NCBI RefSeq assembly: GCF_043575855.1
Contig: NZ_CP144375.1
Coordinates: forward strand, 2,852,001 to 2,916,000
Direction: 5' to 3'
Source of the DNA: Kutzneria buriramensis
GTDB taxonomy: Bacteria > Actinomycetota > Actinomycetes > Mycobacteriales > Pseudonocardiaceae
DNA length: 64,000 bases
Under the pieces are notes generated by a model that worked only from the letters and a program-made list of their open reading frames with translations, did no database searches and had not been told where the DNA came from. Position 1 is the first letter of the stretch; every line of letters starts with the position of its first letter. Position numbers and translations under genes: made by a program. Positions 53,655 to 62,411 of this stretch are shown here, in pieces.

Positions 53655-54508
53655 CAGGTCCTCCTTGGGGTGAACTCGGACACCGCGGCGAGTTCCTCGA
53701 AGAGTTCGCGCTCACGCCGGGTGAGGTGCTTGGGCACCATCACCCGCACCTCGGCGTACAGGTCGCCGGCCGTGCCGCGTGGATTCGGCATGCCCTCGCC
53801 GCGCAGTCGCAGCCGCCGGCCGCTGGACGATCCGGCGGTCACGCGGACCTTCACCTCGCCGCCGGGCGTGGTCACCGGCACCGTCGAGCCGAGCGCGGCC
53901 TCCCACGGCGTCACCGGCAGTGTGAGGTGAATGTCCCTGCCGGACAATCGGTAGCGCGGATGCGGCCGGATCCGGACGACCAGGTACAAGTCCCCGGCCG
54001 GCGCGTCGCCCGCGCCGCGCCCACCCTCTCCGGCGAGCCGAATCCGTTGTCCGTCAAGGACTCCCGGCGGCACCGTGACGTCGTACTGTCTGTCGGTGCC
54101 GGGCAGCGTCAGCCGCCGGTGTCCGCCGCGGTACGCCTCCTCGACGGTCAGCTCGAGCACGGCTTCCTGGTCGGCGCCGGGAATCGGCCCGCGGCCACGG
54201 AACAGTCCGCTCAGCAGGTCCTCGATGTCGATGCCCTGGAAACCTTGTGTCGCTGAGGTTCCGCGCGGCCGATCGGCGTCCACGGCAACCCGACGGAAGT
54301 CCGCGCCGAACTGGTCGTACCGGCTGCGCTGCGCCGGATCGGACAGCACCTCGTACGCCTGGCTGACCTCCTTGAACCGGTCCTCGGCTCCCGGGTCGGA
54401 GTTCACGTCCGGGTGGTACCGGCGGGCCAGTCGCCGGTATGCCCGCTGGATGTCGTCGGCCGTCGCGTCTCGGGCAATGCCGAGCGTGTCGTAGAAGTCG
54501 GTCGCCAC
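53654..54508 (-). CDS. cbpA: CbpA-type DnaJ co-chaperone
   Basis: The 284-residue protein has the J domain (DFYDTLGIARDATADDIQRAYRRLARRYHPDVN) with the HPD motif that triggers DnaK ATPase. It then has a Gly/Arg linker and two C-terminal substrate-binding domains (ELTVEEAYRGGHRRLTLPG, then GDLYLVVRIRPHPRYRLSG and GSTVPVTTPGGEVKV). It lacks the four-repeat Cys zinc domain of classical DnaJ, so it is class B. The GTG at 54508 lies six bases after the grpE stop. It feeds substrates to the DnaK of this operon. Confidence 0.9.
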   Translation of the reverse strand: MATDFYDTLGIARDATADDIQRAYRRLARRYHPDVNSDPGAEDRFKEVSQAYEVLSDPAQRSRYDQFGADFRRVAVDADRPRGTSATQGFQGIDIEDLLSGLFRGRGPIPGADQEAVLELTVEEAYRGGHRRLTLPGTDRQYDVTVPPGVLDGQRIRLAGEGGRGAGDAPAGDLYLVVRIRPHPRYRLSGRDIHLTLPVTPWEAALGSTVPVTTPGGEVKVRVTAGSSSGRRLRLRGEGMPNPRGTAGDLYAEVRVMVPKHLTRRERELFEELAAVSEFTPRRT

Positions 54509-54514
54509 GGGCCA

Positions 54515-55045
54515 TCACTCCCGGGTCCTGGCCACCGCGACGGCGGCCGGCCGCAGCTCGTGGCCGCTCTCGCCGTAGCCCGGCCGTACCACCCGGACCA
54601 CGCTGTTCGGTTCCGCCTCCGCGTCGTCGACCACGGCGACCACCTCGTGCCGGCGCGGGTCGAACGGCACGCCGGTCTCGTCGTCGCGGGGATATCCCAG
54701 CGTGGCGAGCATCTGGAGCGCCTGGTCCCGGATCGAGCGAACACCGTCCAGGATGCTGCTCGGGTCGGCATCGGCGTGCGCGAGCGCCAGCTCCAGGTTG
54801 TCCAGCACCGGCAGCCACGCCGCGGCGACCCTAGCCCGTTCGGCGGCCGTCGCCCGTCCCAGCTCGACCGCGTGGCGCTTGCGCAGATTGTCCAGTTCCG
54901 CCATCGCCCGGCGCCACCGGTCCTCGAGATCCTCGATCCGGGCCTGTGAGGTCGGGGCCGGCGCCTGCGGGCGCGCGTCGGCGCCGGCCCCGACATCGGC
55001 CGCGGTGGCAGCGTGGTCCGCCGCGGCGCGCTCCGAATTGGTCAT
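54515..55045 (-). CDS. grpE: GrpE nucleotide exchange factor
   Basis: I chose the ATG at 55045, preceded by GAGGG; a GTG at 55057 is also open. The 176-residue protein has an acidic, Ala-rich N-terminus and then the long helix and beta domain of GrpE: RIEDLEDRWRRAMAELDNLRKRHAVEL, WLPVLDNLELALAHAD, LATLGYPRDDETGVPFDPRRHEVV, VVRVVRPGYGESGHELRPAAV. GrpE releases ADP from DnaK. It begins eight bases after dnaK. Confidence 0.9.
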   Translation of the reverse strand: MTNSERAAADHAATAADVGAGADARPQAPAPTSQARIEDLEDRWRRAMAELDNLRKRHAVELGRATAAERARVAAAWLPVLDNLELALAHADADPSSILDGVRSIRDQALQMLATLGYPRDDETGVPFDPRRHEVVAVVDDAEAEPNSVVRVVRPGYGESGHELRPAAVAVARTRE

Positions 55046-55053
55046 GCCGTCCC

Positions 55054-56913
55054 TCACGCCCGGTCGAACTCGGCGTCGACCACGTCGTCGCCGCTGTCCG
55101 ACGAGGTGCTCCCGCCGTCGCCGTCGCCGTGGCGGGGCGCGCTCAGCGACGCGTGCACCTGCTGCAACTCCGAGGTCAGCGACCGAACCTGGTCCAGCGG
55201 CGCCTCCGACTTGACTGCGTCACGGGCCTGTTCCACCAGCAGTTGCGCACGGGCCCGCTCGTGTTCGGGTGTGCTGTCGGTGAGGGCCCGCTCCACCTGG
55301 TACGCGACGGTGTCGAGGGCATTGCGGGCGTCGACCTCGGTGCGCAGCCGTTCGTCGTCGGCGCGGTTGCGCTCGGCCTCGCTCACCATGCGCTCGATCT
55401 CGGCCTGGTCCAGGTTCGAGCTCTCGCTGATGGTGATGCTCTGCTGGGCGCCGGTGTCCTTGTCCTTCGCGGTGACGTCGAGAATGCCGTTGGCGTCGAC
55501 ATCGAAGGTGACCTCGATCTGAGGCTCGCCACGCGGCGCCGGTCGGATGTCGGTCAGCTGGAACCGGCCGAGAACCCGGTTGTCCGCCGCACGCTCCCGT
55601 TCGCCCTGCAGCACCACCACGTCCACCGCGGGCTGGTTGTCCTCGGCGGTGGAGAACACCTCGGTACGGCGGGCCGGGATCGTGGTGTTCCGCTCGACGA
55701 TCTTGGTCATCACCCCGCCACGGGTCTCCACCCCCAGCGACAGCGGCGTGACGTCGAGCAGCAGCACGTCCTTCACGTCGCCCTTGAGCACGCCGGCCTG
55801 CACCGCCGCGCCGAGCGCGACGACCTCGTCCGGGTTCACGCTCATGTTCGGGTCCTTGCCGCCGGTGAGCCGGCGGACCAGGGCCTGTACGGCCGGGATC
55901 CGGGTGGAGCCGCCGACCAGGATCACCTCGTCGATGTCGTCGGCGGTGACCTTGGCGTCGGCCATCGCCCGCTTGACCGGTTCGAGACAGCGCTCGACCA
56001 GGTCGCGGGTGATCTCCTCGAACACCGACCGCATCAGCGTGGTGGTCAGGTGCTTGGGGCCGTCCCGGTCGGCGGTGATGAACGGCAGGTTCACGCTGGT
56101 CTGGCTGACCGAGCTGAGCTCGACCTTGGCCTTCTCGGCGGCCTCGAACAGCCGCTGCAGCGCCTGCGGGTCGGAACGCAGGTCGATGCCGTTGTCGCGC
56201 TGGAACTGCTCGGCGAGGTGGTCCACGATCCGGCGGTCGAAATCGTCGCCGCCGAGGTGGGTGTCGCCCGCCGTGGACCGCACCTCGACGACGCCGTCGC
56301 CGACGTCGAGCAGGCTCACGTCGAACGTGCCGCCGCCCAGGTCGAACACCAGCACGGTCTCGTGGCCCTTGTTGTCCAGTCCGTAGGCCAGCGCCGCGGC
56401 GGTCGGCTCGTTGATGATCCGCAGCACCTCGAGGCCGGCGATCCGGCCGGCGTCCTTGGTGGCCTGCCGCTGCGCGTCGTTGAAGTACGCCGGCACGGTG
56501 ATCACGGCCTCGGTGACCTTCTCGCCGAGCGCCTTGCCGGCGTCGTCGGCGAGCTTGCGCAGCACCTGTGCGCTGATCTCCTCGGGCGCGTACAGCTTGC
56601 CGCGGACCTTGAACCGGACCACGCCGCCGTCGCCCTCGACCACGTCGAAGCCGACCGCCCGTGCCTCCTCGGCGATCTCGTCGAACCTGCGTCCGATGAA
56701 TCGTTTGGCCGAGTAGATGGTGCCCTTGGGGTTGAGGATCGCCTGGCGGCGGGCGAGTTGGCCGACCAGCCGCTCGCCGGACTCCGTGTAGGCGACCACC
56801 GACGGGGTGGTGCGCGAGCCCTCCGCGTTGGGGATCACGGCGGGCTCGCCGCCCTCCCACGCGGCGATCACCGAGTTGGTGGTGCCCAGGTCGATGCCGA
56901 CGGCCCTGGCCAT
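55054..56913 (-). CDS. dnaK: DnaK (Hsp70) chaperone
   Basis: The 619-residue protein shows ARAVGIDLGTTNSVIAAWEG, AVITVPAYFNDAQRQATKDA, INEPTAAALAYGLD, VFDLGGGTFDVSLLDV and VILVGGSTRIPAVQALV in the ATPase domain. The substrate domain has VTPLSLGVETRGGVMTKIVERNTTIP. It ends with an acidic DAEFDRA instead of the classical EEVD-like tail. ATG at 56913 touches the stop of the 17M-like gene; GTG 56916 is an alternative. Since actinobacteria normally carry a housekeeping dnaK-grpE-dnaJ-hspR operon elsewhere, this could be a second, specialised DnaK. That cannot be confirmed in the window. Confidence 0.94.
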   Translation of the reverse strand: MARAVGIDLGTTNSVIAAWEGGEPAVIPNAEGSRTTPSVVAYTESGERLVGQLARRQAILNPKGTIYSAKRFIGRRFDEIAEEARAVGFDVVEGDGGVVRFKVRGKLYAPEEISAQVLRKLADDAGKALGEKVTEAVITVPAYFNDAQRQATKDAGRIAGLEVLRIINEPTAAALAYGLDNKGHETVLVFDLGGGTFDVSLLDVGDGVVEVRSTAGDTHLGGDDFDRRIVDHLAEQFQRDNGIDLRSDPQALQRLFEAAEKAKVELSSVSQTSVNLPFITADRDGPKHLTTTLMRSVFEEITRDLVERCLEPVKRAMADAKVTADDIDEVILVGGSTRIPAVQALVRRLTGGKDPNMSVNPDEVVALGAAVQAGVLKGDVKDVLLLDVTPLSLGVETRGGVMTKIVERNTTIPARRTEVFSTAEDNQPAVDVVVLQGERERAADNRVLGRFQLTDIRPAPRGEPQIEVTFDVDANGILDVTAKDKDTGAQQSITISESSNLDQAEIERMVSEAERNRADDERLRTEVDARNALDTVAYQVERALTDSTPEHERARAQLLVEQARDAVKSEAPLDQVRSLTSELQQVHASLSAPRHGDGDGGSTSSDSGDDVVDAEFDRA

Positions 56914-57419
56914 CACCGACCCCCGTCCATCCGGGCCAGCAGGGCGCGCGCCCGGTCGGCCACGTCGGCGTCGGCGACCACCTGGTAGCGACTCGGCACC
57001 ATCGCGCGCACGGAGGCGAAGTCCCGGCGGCCGCGCTGCAGCGCGTGCGCGACGAGACCGAAGACCGCGCCCAGCACCGCGCCGATGACCAACCCGTACG
57101 CGGCCAGTGTCAGCGACGCGACGATCGGTGCGACCCAGTTGAACAGTCCGAACAACCAGCCGATCAGCACGCCGGTGAACGCCCCCGAACCGGCCCCGCG
57201 CAGTGCGGCGCCCCCGTAGTCGACCCGGCCCACGATCTGTTCGACCAGCTGCACGTCGGTGCCGACGATGGCGACCCGCTCGACTGGGAACTCGTGATCG
57301 GTCAAGTACTCCACCGCCCGTTCAGCGTCGCCGTAGGCGGGGTATTCGGCGATCGTCGTGCGGTATCCGCTTTCGTGCTGGGGTGTGGTGGGCGCAGGCG
57401 CGCCCTGCTGCGCGGCCAT
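56913..57419 (-). CDS. General stress protein 17M-like membrane-associated protein
   Basis: I chose the ATG at 57419, five bases after AAGGAG, over a GTG at 57425. The 168-residue protein has an N-terminal domain with IAEYPAYGDAERAVEYLTDHEFPVERVAIVG as in general stress protein 17M-like proteins. Two hydrophobic glycine-rich helices (about 77-125: GSGAFTGVLIGWLFGLFNWV and LTLAAYGLVIGAVLGAVFG) follow, then a C-terminal segment RYQVVADADVADRARALLA. It is probably membrane-bound. The precise function is unknown. It lies between the hsp20 and dnaK genes. Confidence 0.8.
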   Translation of the reverse strand: MAAQQGAPAPTTPQHESGYRTTIAEYPAYGDAERAVEYLTDHEFPVERVAIVGTDVQLVEQIVGRVDYGGAALRGAGSGAFTGVLIGWLFGLFNWVAPIVASLTLAAYGLVIGAVLGAVFGLVAHALQRGRRDFASVRAMVPSRYQVVADADVADRARALLARMDGGR

Positions 57420-57430
57420 CTTCACTCCTT

Positions 57431-57877
57431 CTAGGCGTGTGCCGGCTCGCGGGAACCGGTCTCGATGGTGTGGCGTTCGGCGGTGTCGTGACCGATCTCC
57501 ACCCGACGGGGCTTGCTCGACTCGGCGACCGGCACGGTGATCATGAGGACACCTCGATCCACGTTGGCGGACAGCTTGGTGCTGTCGAGGTTGTCGCCAA
57601 GGAACAGTTGCCGGCTGAACTCGCCCTGCGGCCGTTCGTCGATCACCAGCTCGTCACCGTCCGCGTGCAGCGGGCGGCGACCAGCGCGCACGCTCACCAC
57701 GTTGTGCTCCACGGTGACGTCCACATCGGCCGGGTCGACGCCGGGAACGTCCAGCGCGACCACGAACTCGTCGCCCCGGCGGAACGCCTCCATCGGCATC
57801 GCCCGGGCGCCGCGACCGAAGGCCTGCTCGGTCAGCCGGTCCAGGTCGCGGAACGGATCAAAACGCATCAGTGTCAC
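57431..57877 (-). CDS. Hsp20/alpha-crystallin small heat-shock protein
   Basis: The GTG at 57877, seven bases after AAGGAG, gives 148 residues; an ATG nine bases later is also possible. The start (MRFDPFRDLDRLTEQAF) and the alpha-crystallin core (FVVALDVPGVDPADVDVTVEHNVVSVRAG, then FSRQLFLGDNLDSTKLSANVDRGVLMITVPVAE) are classic. It holds unfolding proteins for refolding by DnaK and ClpB. It is the first gene of the eleven-gene stress operon, so the operon promoter must be in the 215 bases shared with the divergent PucR-family gene. No CIRCE or clear HspR box is seen there. Confidence 0.92.
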   Translation of the reverse strand: MTLMRFDPFRDLDRLTEQAFGRGARAMPMEAFRRGDEFVVALDVPGVDPADVDVTVEHNVVSVRAGRRPLHADGDELVIDERPQGEFSRQLFLGDNLDSTKLSANVDRGVLMITVPVAESSKPRRVEIGHDTAERHTIETGSREPAHA

Positions 57878-58092
57878 GGTGTCACTCCTTGGTTGTCCGC
57901 GTCGGGTCTGTCGCCGGTAGCACTGCTCACGTCCGCGTTTTCGTTGCCTTCTCTGGCTTCTCGCTCCGGGCACGGCACCTGCGGCAGTGACAACCCTGGC
58001 ACCGGAACGGGGGTGGCCGCCTGCGCCTGCGAGGTCGAACTTCCGGTGCGTGATCACCCTGCCGGGTCGGGTTGCGGCGAGTAGGGTCCTAG

Positions 58093-59775
58093 GTGAGGGG
58101 CGTACGGAGGATCGCGATCTCGGTGCATGGCCAAGGCGGGCCGGGCGGCTGGTGGCAACAGCAGCTGGCGGGCGTGGCCGGACTGCTCGCGATCTCCACG
58201 ATGATGTTCGACGGCCGGGAGGTCGACGCCATCGTCGAGCTCGCCGTCACCGCCGTGCCGTCGCTGGGCGCCGGTGAGGTGGTGGCCGTCTACGTCGTCG
58301 CGGACGGCCTACTGGAGCCGGTGCCACGCGGTCCGGCGCTGGATCCCGAGCTGGACCGGCACGTCCGCGACCTGGGCGAGGCCGGCGGCGAGATCGTCAT
58401 GGCGGACGGCATGTGGCGCTGGGCCTATCCGCTGACCGGGCTGGGCGGCGACATCGGCCGTCTGGTGGTGAAAGCCGCACACGGCCCGTCACCGGATGAG
58501 GTCTTCCTGCTCAGGGCACTTGGGCAGCAGCTGGCCGGCGCGCTGGCGAATGCCTCGCTGCGCCGCCGCGAGCGGGCCCACATCGACGACCTGCACGATC
58601 TCAACACGGAGCTGTCCGCGGTGGTCGCGCGGCTCGAACGGCGGACCGCCGTGCACGACGAGCTCAACCGCGTGTCCGCCTCCGGCGCCGGCGACGCGGG
58701 CATCGCCGACGCGCTGCACCGGTTGACGGCGCTGCCGGTGGTGATCGAGGACAAGTTCGGCAATCTGCGCATGTGGAGCGGACCGGGGCGACTGGACCCG
58801 TATCCCAAGCCGGGCGCGGCTGAGCGCACGGAACTGCTACGGCAGGCCGCGACGACACCGCACCCGGTCCGGGTCCGCGATCGGGTGGTGTCCGTGGTCC
58901 GGCCGCGCCACGAGGTGCTGGGCGTGCTGGCGCTGATCGACCCGGCCGGGACCGTCGGCCGGCACGAGATGTTCGCTCTGGAGTACGCCACCACCGTGCT
59001 CTCGCTGGAACTGGCGCACCAGCGCAACCTGGCCGAGGTCGAGCTGCGGGTGCATCGCGAGCTGGTGGACGACCTGATCGCCGGCGTCGACGACGACAGC
59101 GTGTACGCCCGCGCCGACGCTGTCGGCTACGACCTTCGCGGCCCGCATCACGTCGTCGTACTGCGCTGGTCCGGGCCGACCACCGACGAGGCCATCGGTC
59201 AGATGGTGTCCGCGCTCGGCCTGCGCGCGCTCTGTGCGCGCCGGTCCGAGGCCACGGTGTTGATCGTGTCCGGCCGCCCGGACGGCGACGCGATGCATCG
59301 CGTCCTGGCGGAAGTGCTCGACAGCCCGGACGGTGCCATCGGCATCGGTGGTCCCTGCGACGGCCTGGCCGACGTCCCGCGGTCCTACCGCGAGGCGAGT
59401 CGGGCACTGGACATCCGGCGGCATTCCCGCGCCCCCAACGGCGTCACCGCGTACCACGAGCTGGGGGTCTACCGATTGCTGGACACGGGGCAGAACCGTG
59501 TCGAGATTGTGGCTTTCGTCCGGGAATGGCTGGGGCCGCTGCTGGACTACGACCGCCACAAGCGCGCCGACCTGGTGCGAACGCTGTTCCACTACCTCGA
59601 ATGCGGCGGTAGCTACGATGAGACGGCGGCCGCGCTGACCATCCACCGCAGCACACTGCGCTACCGCCTCGGCCGGATCCGGAAGATCACCGAGCTCGAT
59701 CTCAACGATGTCGACAGCAGGCTCAACCTGCACGTGGCGACCCGTGCCTGGCAGGTGATGCGCGAGATGGAGTGA
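58093..59775 (+). CDS. PucR-family helix-turn-helix regulator with GAF-like sensor region
   Basis: The 560-residue protein ends with the PucR-type HTH: LVRTLFHYLECGGSYDETAAALTIHRSTLRYRLGRIRKITELDLND. The middle (about 230-400) holds the CdaR GGDEF-like region found in these regulators. The first 180 residues resemble a GAF-type sensor (GAGEVVAVYVVADG, MWRWAYPLTGLGGDIGRLVV). PucR/CdaR proteins are transcription activators or repressors that respond to small molecules. It diverges from the stress operon and is the leading candidate for its regulator. The GTG at 58093 is the earliest supported start. Confidence 0.82.
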   Translation: MRGVRRIAISVHGQGGPGGWWQQQLAGVAGLLAISTMMFDGREVDAIVELAVTAVPSLGAGEVVAVYVVADGLLEPVPRGPALDPELDRHVRDLGEAGGEIVMADGMWRWAYPLTGLGGDIGRLVVKAAHGPSPDEVFLLRALGQQLAGALANASLRRRERAHIDDLHDLNTELSAVVARLERRTAVHDELNRVSASGAGDAGIADALHRLTALPVVIEDKFGNLRMWSGPGRLDPYPKPGAAERTELLRQAATTPHPVRVRDRVVSVVRPRHEVLGVLALIDPAGTVGRHEMFALEYATTVLSLELAHQRNLAEVELRVHRELVDDLIAGVDDDSVYARADAVGYDLRGPHHVVVLRWSGPTTDEAIGQMVSALGLRALCARRSEATVLIVSGRPDGDAMHRVLAEVLDSPDGAIGIGGPCDGLADVPRSYREASRALDIRRHSRAPNGVTAYHELGVYRLLDTGQNRVEIVAFVREWLGPLLDYDRHKRADLVRTLFHYLECGGSYDETAAALTIHRSTLRYRLGRIRKITELDLNDVDSRLNLHVATRAWQVMREME

Positions 59776-59921
59776 ACGGAAAGGCGTGGATGGCCAGCGA
59801 GGCGAGCGCAACCGCGAGGCCGGAGCGCATCTCGATCGACGAGATCCGTGGGCACTGCTGTGCGGGGTGCTGCTGGGGAACCCCTACTACCAGCCGCCGG
59901 ACCACTACGCGGTCGGCCGGC

Positions 59922-61208
59922 TCAGGGGCGGGCCGTGTCGAGCGGCACGTCGCCGGACCGGACCAGGCCCAGTTGTACGGTCTGCCGGCCGACCACCGCG
60001 TCGACGGCCCAGTCGACCAGGATTCGCGCGCGGTTGCCCGGCATCGCCGCCAGGTGGTAGCCGCGCGTCACCACCGCTGCGGGCAGCCCGGACAGCGGGA
60101 CGCCCAATGGATTGGCCGCCGCCTGCAGCCCGCCGAAGTCGACGACGAAGCCGAGGTCGTGGTGCCGGTACTCGCCGGCCCGGCCGTGTCCCAGCGACGC
60201 GGCGACATTGCGCCCGGCCAGCCGGCCCTGCCGCGTCGCGTGTTGTGCGGTCATCGCCGTCAACTCGCCCTGCCTGGTCAGGTCCGGCACCGCGGCGCAG
60301 TCCCCGCAGGCGAAGATCTCCGGATGCCCGGGCACGGCGAGCGTGGTGTCGACCACGAGCCGGCCGCCCTGGGTCGGCAGACCGGTGGCGTCCGTCAGCG
60401 GATCCGGTCGCACGCCGACGCACCAGGCGAGGGTCCGGCTGGGGATGAACTCGCCGGTGGTCAGCAGGACACCCTCGCCAGTGGCCTCCCGCACGGAGGT
60501 TCCGGTCAGCACCTCGACCCCGCGCCGGCGCAGCAACCTGTCCGCCGCGCGGGACAGCCGCGGATCCAATTCCGGCAACACCTTCGGGGCCACGTCCACC
60601 AGCAGCCAGCGGATCCGCTGGCTGCTCAGGGCCGCGTAGGCGCCGGCGACCGCCGCGGTGAACGGCGGCCCCTGCGCGGCGACTTCCGTGCCGGTGTAGC
60701 CGGCTCCGACCACGACGAACGTGCAGCGGGCGTCCCGCAGCGCCGGGTCCTGTGTCGCGCCGGCCAACTCGATCTGCCGAATCACGTGATCCCGCAGGTA
60801 CAACGCCTCCGCGATGCTACGGAAACCGTGCGCGTGCACACCAACACCCGGGATGGGCAGCAGCTTGTTCACGCTTCCGGCGGCCAACACCAAGCGGTCA
60901 TAGCCGACAGTATGTGAGCTGCCCTCCGGATCGGTGTAGGTCAGTTCGCGTCGATCGACCGACACCTTGTCGGCCGTGCCCAACGCCAACCGCACCCGTG
61001 GCAGCGCCTTGGTCAGCGACACCGCCACCCGACGCGGATCCAGCGCGGCCGCCGCCACCTGCGGCAGCAGCGGCAGGTAGAGGAAGTAGTCGGTTTTGTT
61101 GACCAGCACCACCTCTGTGTCCGGCGGCAACGCACGGATCAGCGCGCGGGCCGCGTTGAAGCCGGCGAAGCCGCCGCCGACGATCACGATCCGCTTCGGT
61201 GTGCCCAC
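59922..61208 (-). CDS. Type II NADH dehydrogenase-like flavoprotein
   Basis: A long open frame extends upstream only as a shadow of cydB. I chose the GTG at 61208 (61217 is also possible), giving 428 residues. It has two nucleotide-binding folds: RIVIVGGGFAGFNAARALI for FAD and TFVVVGAGYTGTEVAAQG for NADH. It also has VLVNKTDYFLYLPLLPQVAAA, the ACGDCAAVPDLT motif, and a C-terminal part typical of NDH-2. NDH-2 passes electrons from NADH to menaquinone without pumping protons. It follows cydB by about 180 bases, so NADH dehydrogenase and bd oxidase form a short oxygen-reducing chain. The 146 bases between it and the PucR gene hold no supported gene. Confidence 0.83.
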   Translation of the reverse strand: MGTPKRIVIVGGGFAGFNAARALIRALPPDTEVVLVNKTDYFLYLPLLPQVAAAALDPRRVAVSLTKALPRVRLALGTADKVSVDRRELTYTDPEGSSHTVGYDRLVLAAGSVNKLLPIPGVGVHAHGFRSIAEALYLRDHVIRQIELAGATQDPALRDARCTFVVVGAGYTGTEVAAQGPPFTAAVAGAYAALSSQRIRWLLVDVAPKVLPELDPRLSRAADRLLRRRGVEVLTGTSVREATGEGVLLTTGEFIPSRTLAWCVGVRPDPLTDATGLPTQGGRLVVDTTLAVPGHPEIFACGDCAAVPDLTRQGELTAMTAQHATRQGRLAGRNVAASLGHGRAGEYRHHDLGFVVDFGGLQAAANPLGVPLSGLPAAVVTRGYHLAAMPGNRARILVDWAVDAVVGRQTVQLGLVRSGDVPLDTARP

Positions 61209-61390
61209 ACCCTTCACCCCGCTTTGGAGAGCTCGACGCAAGGGGACGGAGTACCCGGTCCAGCCGGGACAAACCCGACCGGACGTCGGCTCTGCCCTGT
61301 CGCACCGGATGTCGGAGACCATGCGGTTCATCCACAACGGTCTGACCTGTTCGGACGTCGTCTTCGGCAGGCGCACCGCTGTAACGGTCG

Positions 61391-62401
61391 TCATTCGGTT
61401 CGCGCACCGGTGCCGGCGCCCGGCACCGGACGCGAGAACATGCTGTACAGCCACCACAGCGACGGGATCAGGATCACCGCGCCGACGGCCAGCACGATCA
61501 GCACGGACGCCAGGACGCTGTCGGTCGCCGCCGAGGTGCCGACGGTGACGTCGGGCTCCAGCATGGTCGGGTACTGTGCGGCGCCCCAACCCCACAGGAT
61601 GGCCACGACCGCCGCCGCCGCGACCAGGCGGGCAATGCCGTAGCGGCGCCACCACAGCAGCGGGAACTCGGCGATGCCGGCCACGGCGGAGAACACCACC
61701 AGCGGCAGCGCCCGGCCGGTGAGACCGGCGAACAACAGCGGAGCGTCGGCGCGCAGGATCCAGATTCCGGCCAGCGCGACGACGCCGGTCGCCACGCCGG
61801 TGGCCAGGGCGCGGGCACGAAACGCCGCGGCCACCTCGGGTTCGCCAGCACGAACGGCGTCGGCGCACAGATACACAGCCGCCAGATACGCGCACGCCAG
61901 CACGGCGAGCACGCCGCCGAGCAGCGAACTGGGCCCGGTCCAGCTCGTGACCGGGTTGCCGGCCGCCACGCCCAGCGGCACGCGGCCGGAGGCGACGGCG
62001 CCGGCGACCGTGCCGAGAAAGAACGGCGTGAACACCGATGAGAGCGCGAACAGGCCGCCGAACAGTCGTCGCAGACCCGGCTGCTCGGTCACTTTGCGGA
62101 ACGCGAACGAGGAACCCCGTGCGATGATGCCCAGCGCGGCCAATGTGAGCGGAATGTACAAAGTAGACATCACCGCGGCGAAGACAGTCGGGAAACACGT
62201 CCACAGCAGCACCACCACGAAGATCAGCCACACGTGGTTGGCCTCCCAGACCGGCCCGATGCTGTGTTCGACTCGCCGCCGCTGACGGTCGTCGCGGCCG
62301 GCGAGCAGGTCCCATGCGCCGCCCCCGAAGTCCGCCCCGGCGAACAGCCCGTAGCAGCTCAAGCCGATCCACATCGCGGCGAGACAGACATCGGCCAGCA
62401 T
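61391..62401 (-). CDS. cydB: Cytochrome bd oxidase subunit II
   Basis: The 336-residue membrane protein has eight or nine hydrophobic helices. Typical blocks are WIGLSCYGLFAGADFGGGAWDLLAG, IGPVWEANHVWLIFVVVLLW, FPTVFAAVMSTLYIPL and FRKVTEQPGLRRLF, then a final helix set ending before SRPVPGAG. CydB pairs with CydA in a quinol oxidase with high oxygen affinity. It starts ten bases after the cydA stop. It should be in the cytoplasmic membrane. Confidence 0.93.
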   Translation of the reverse strand: MLADVCLAAMWIGLSCYGLFAGADFGGGAWDLLAGRDDRQRRRVEHSIGPVWEANHVWLIFVVVLLWTCFPTVFAAVMSTLYIPLTLAALGIIARGSSFAFRKVTEQPGLRRLFGGLFALSSVFTPFFLGTVAGAVASGRVPLGVAAGNPVTSWTGPSSLLGGVLAVLACAYLAAVYLCADAVRAGEPEVAAAFRARALATGVATGVVALAGIWILRADAPLLFAGLTGRALPLVVFSAVAGIAEFPLLWWRRYGIARLVAAAAVVAILWGWGAAQYPTMLEPDVTVGTSAATDSVLASVLIVLAVGAVILIPSLWWLYSMFSRPVPGAGTGARTE

Positions 62402-62411
62402 CGGATTCCCT

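Noticed and set aside
54946..56988. Long plus-strand open frame of 680 codons opposite dnaK and grpE
   Set aside because: It is the shadow of the opposite-strand dnaK frame in a GC-rich genome. DnaK is unmistakable, and the shadow has no recognisable domains.
59776..59921. Possible short gene between the PucR and NADH-dehydrogenase genes
   Set aside because: Several small frames exist, but none has a ribosome site, a conserved pattern or good codon use.
61209..62372. Upstream extension of the NADH dehydrogenase to 816 codons
   Set aside because: The extension is an out-of-frame reading of cydB. The FAD motif RIVIVGGG starts just after 61208.
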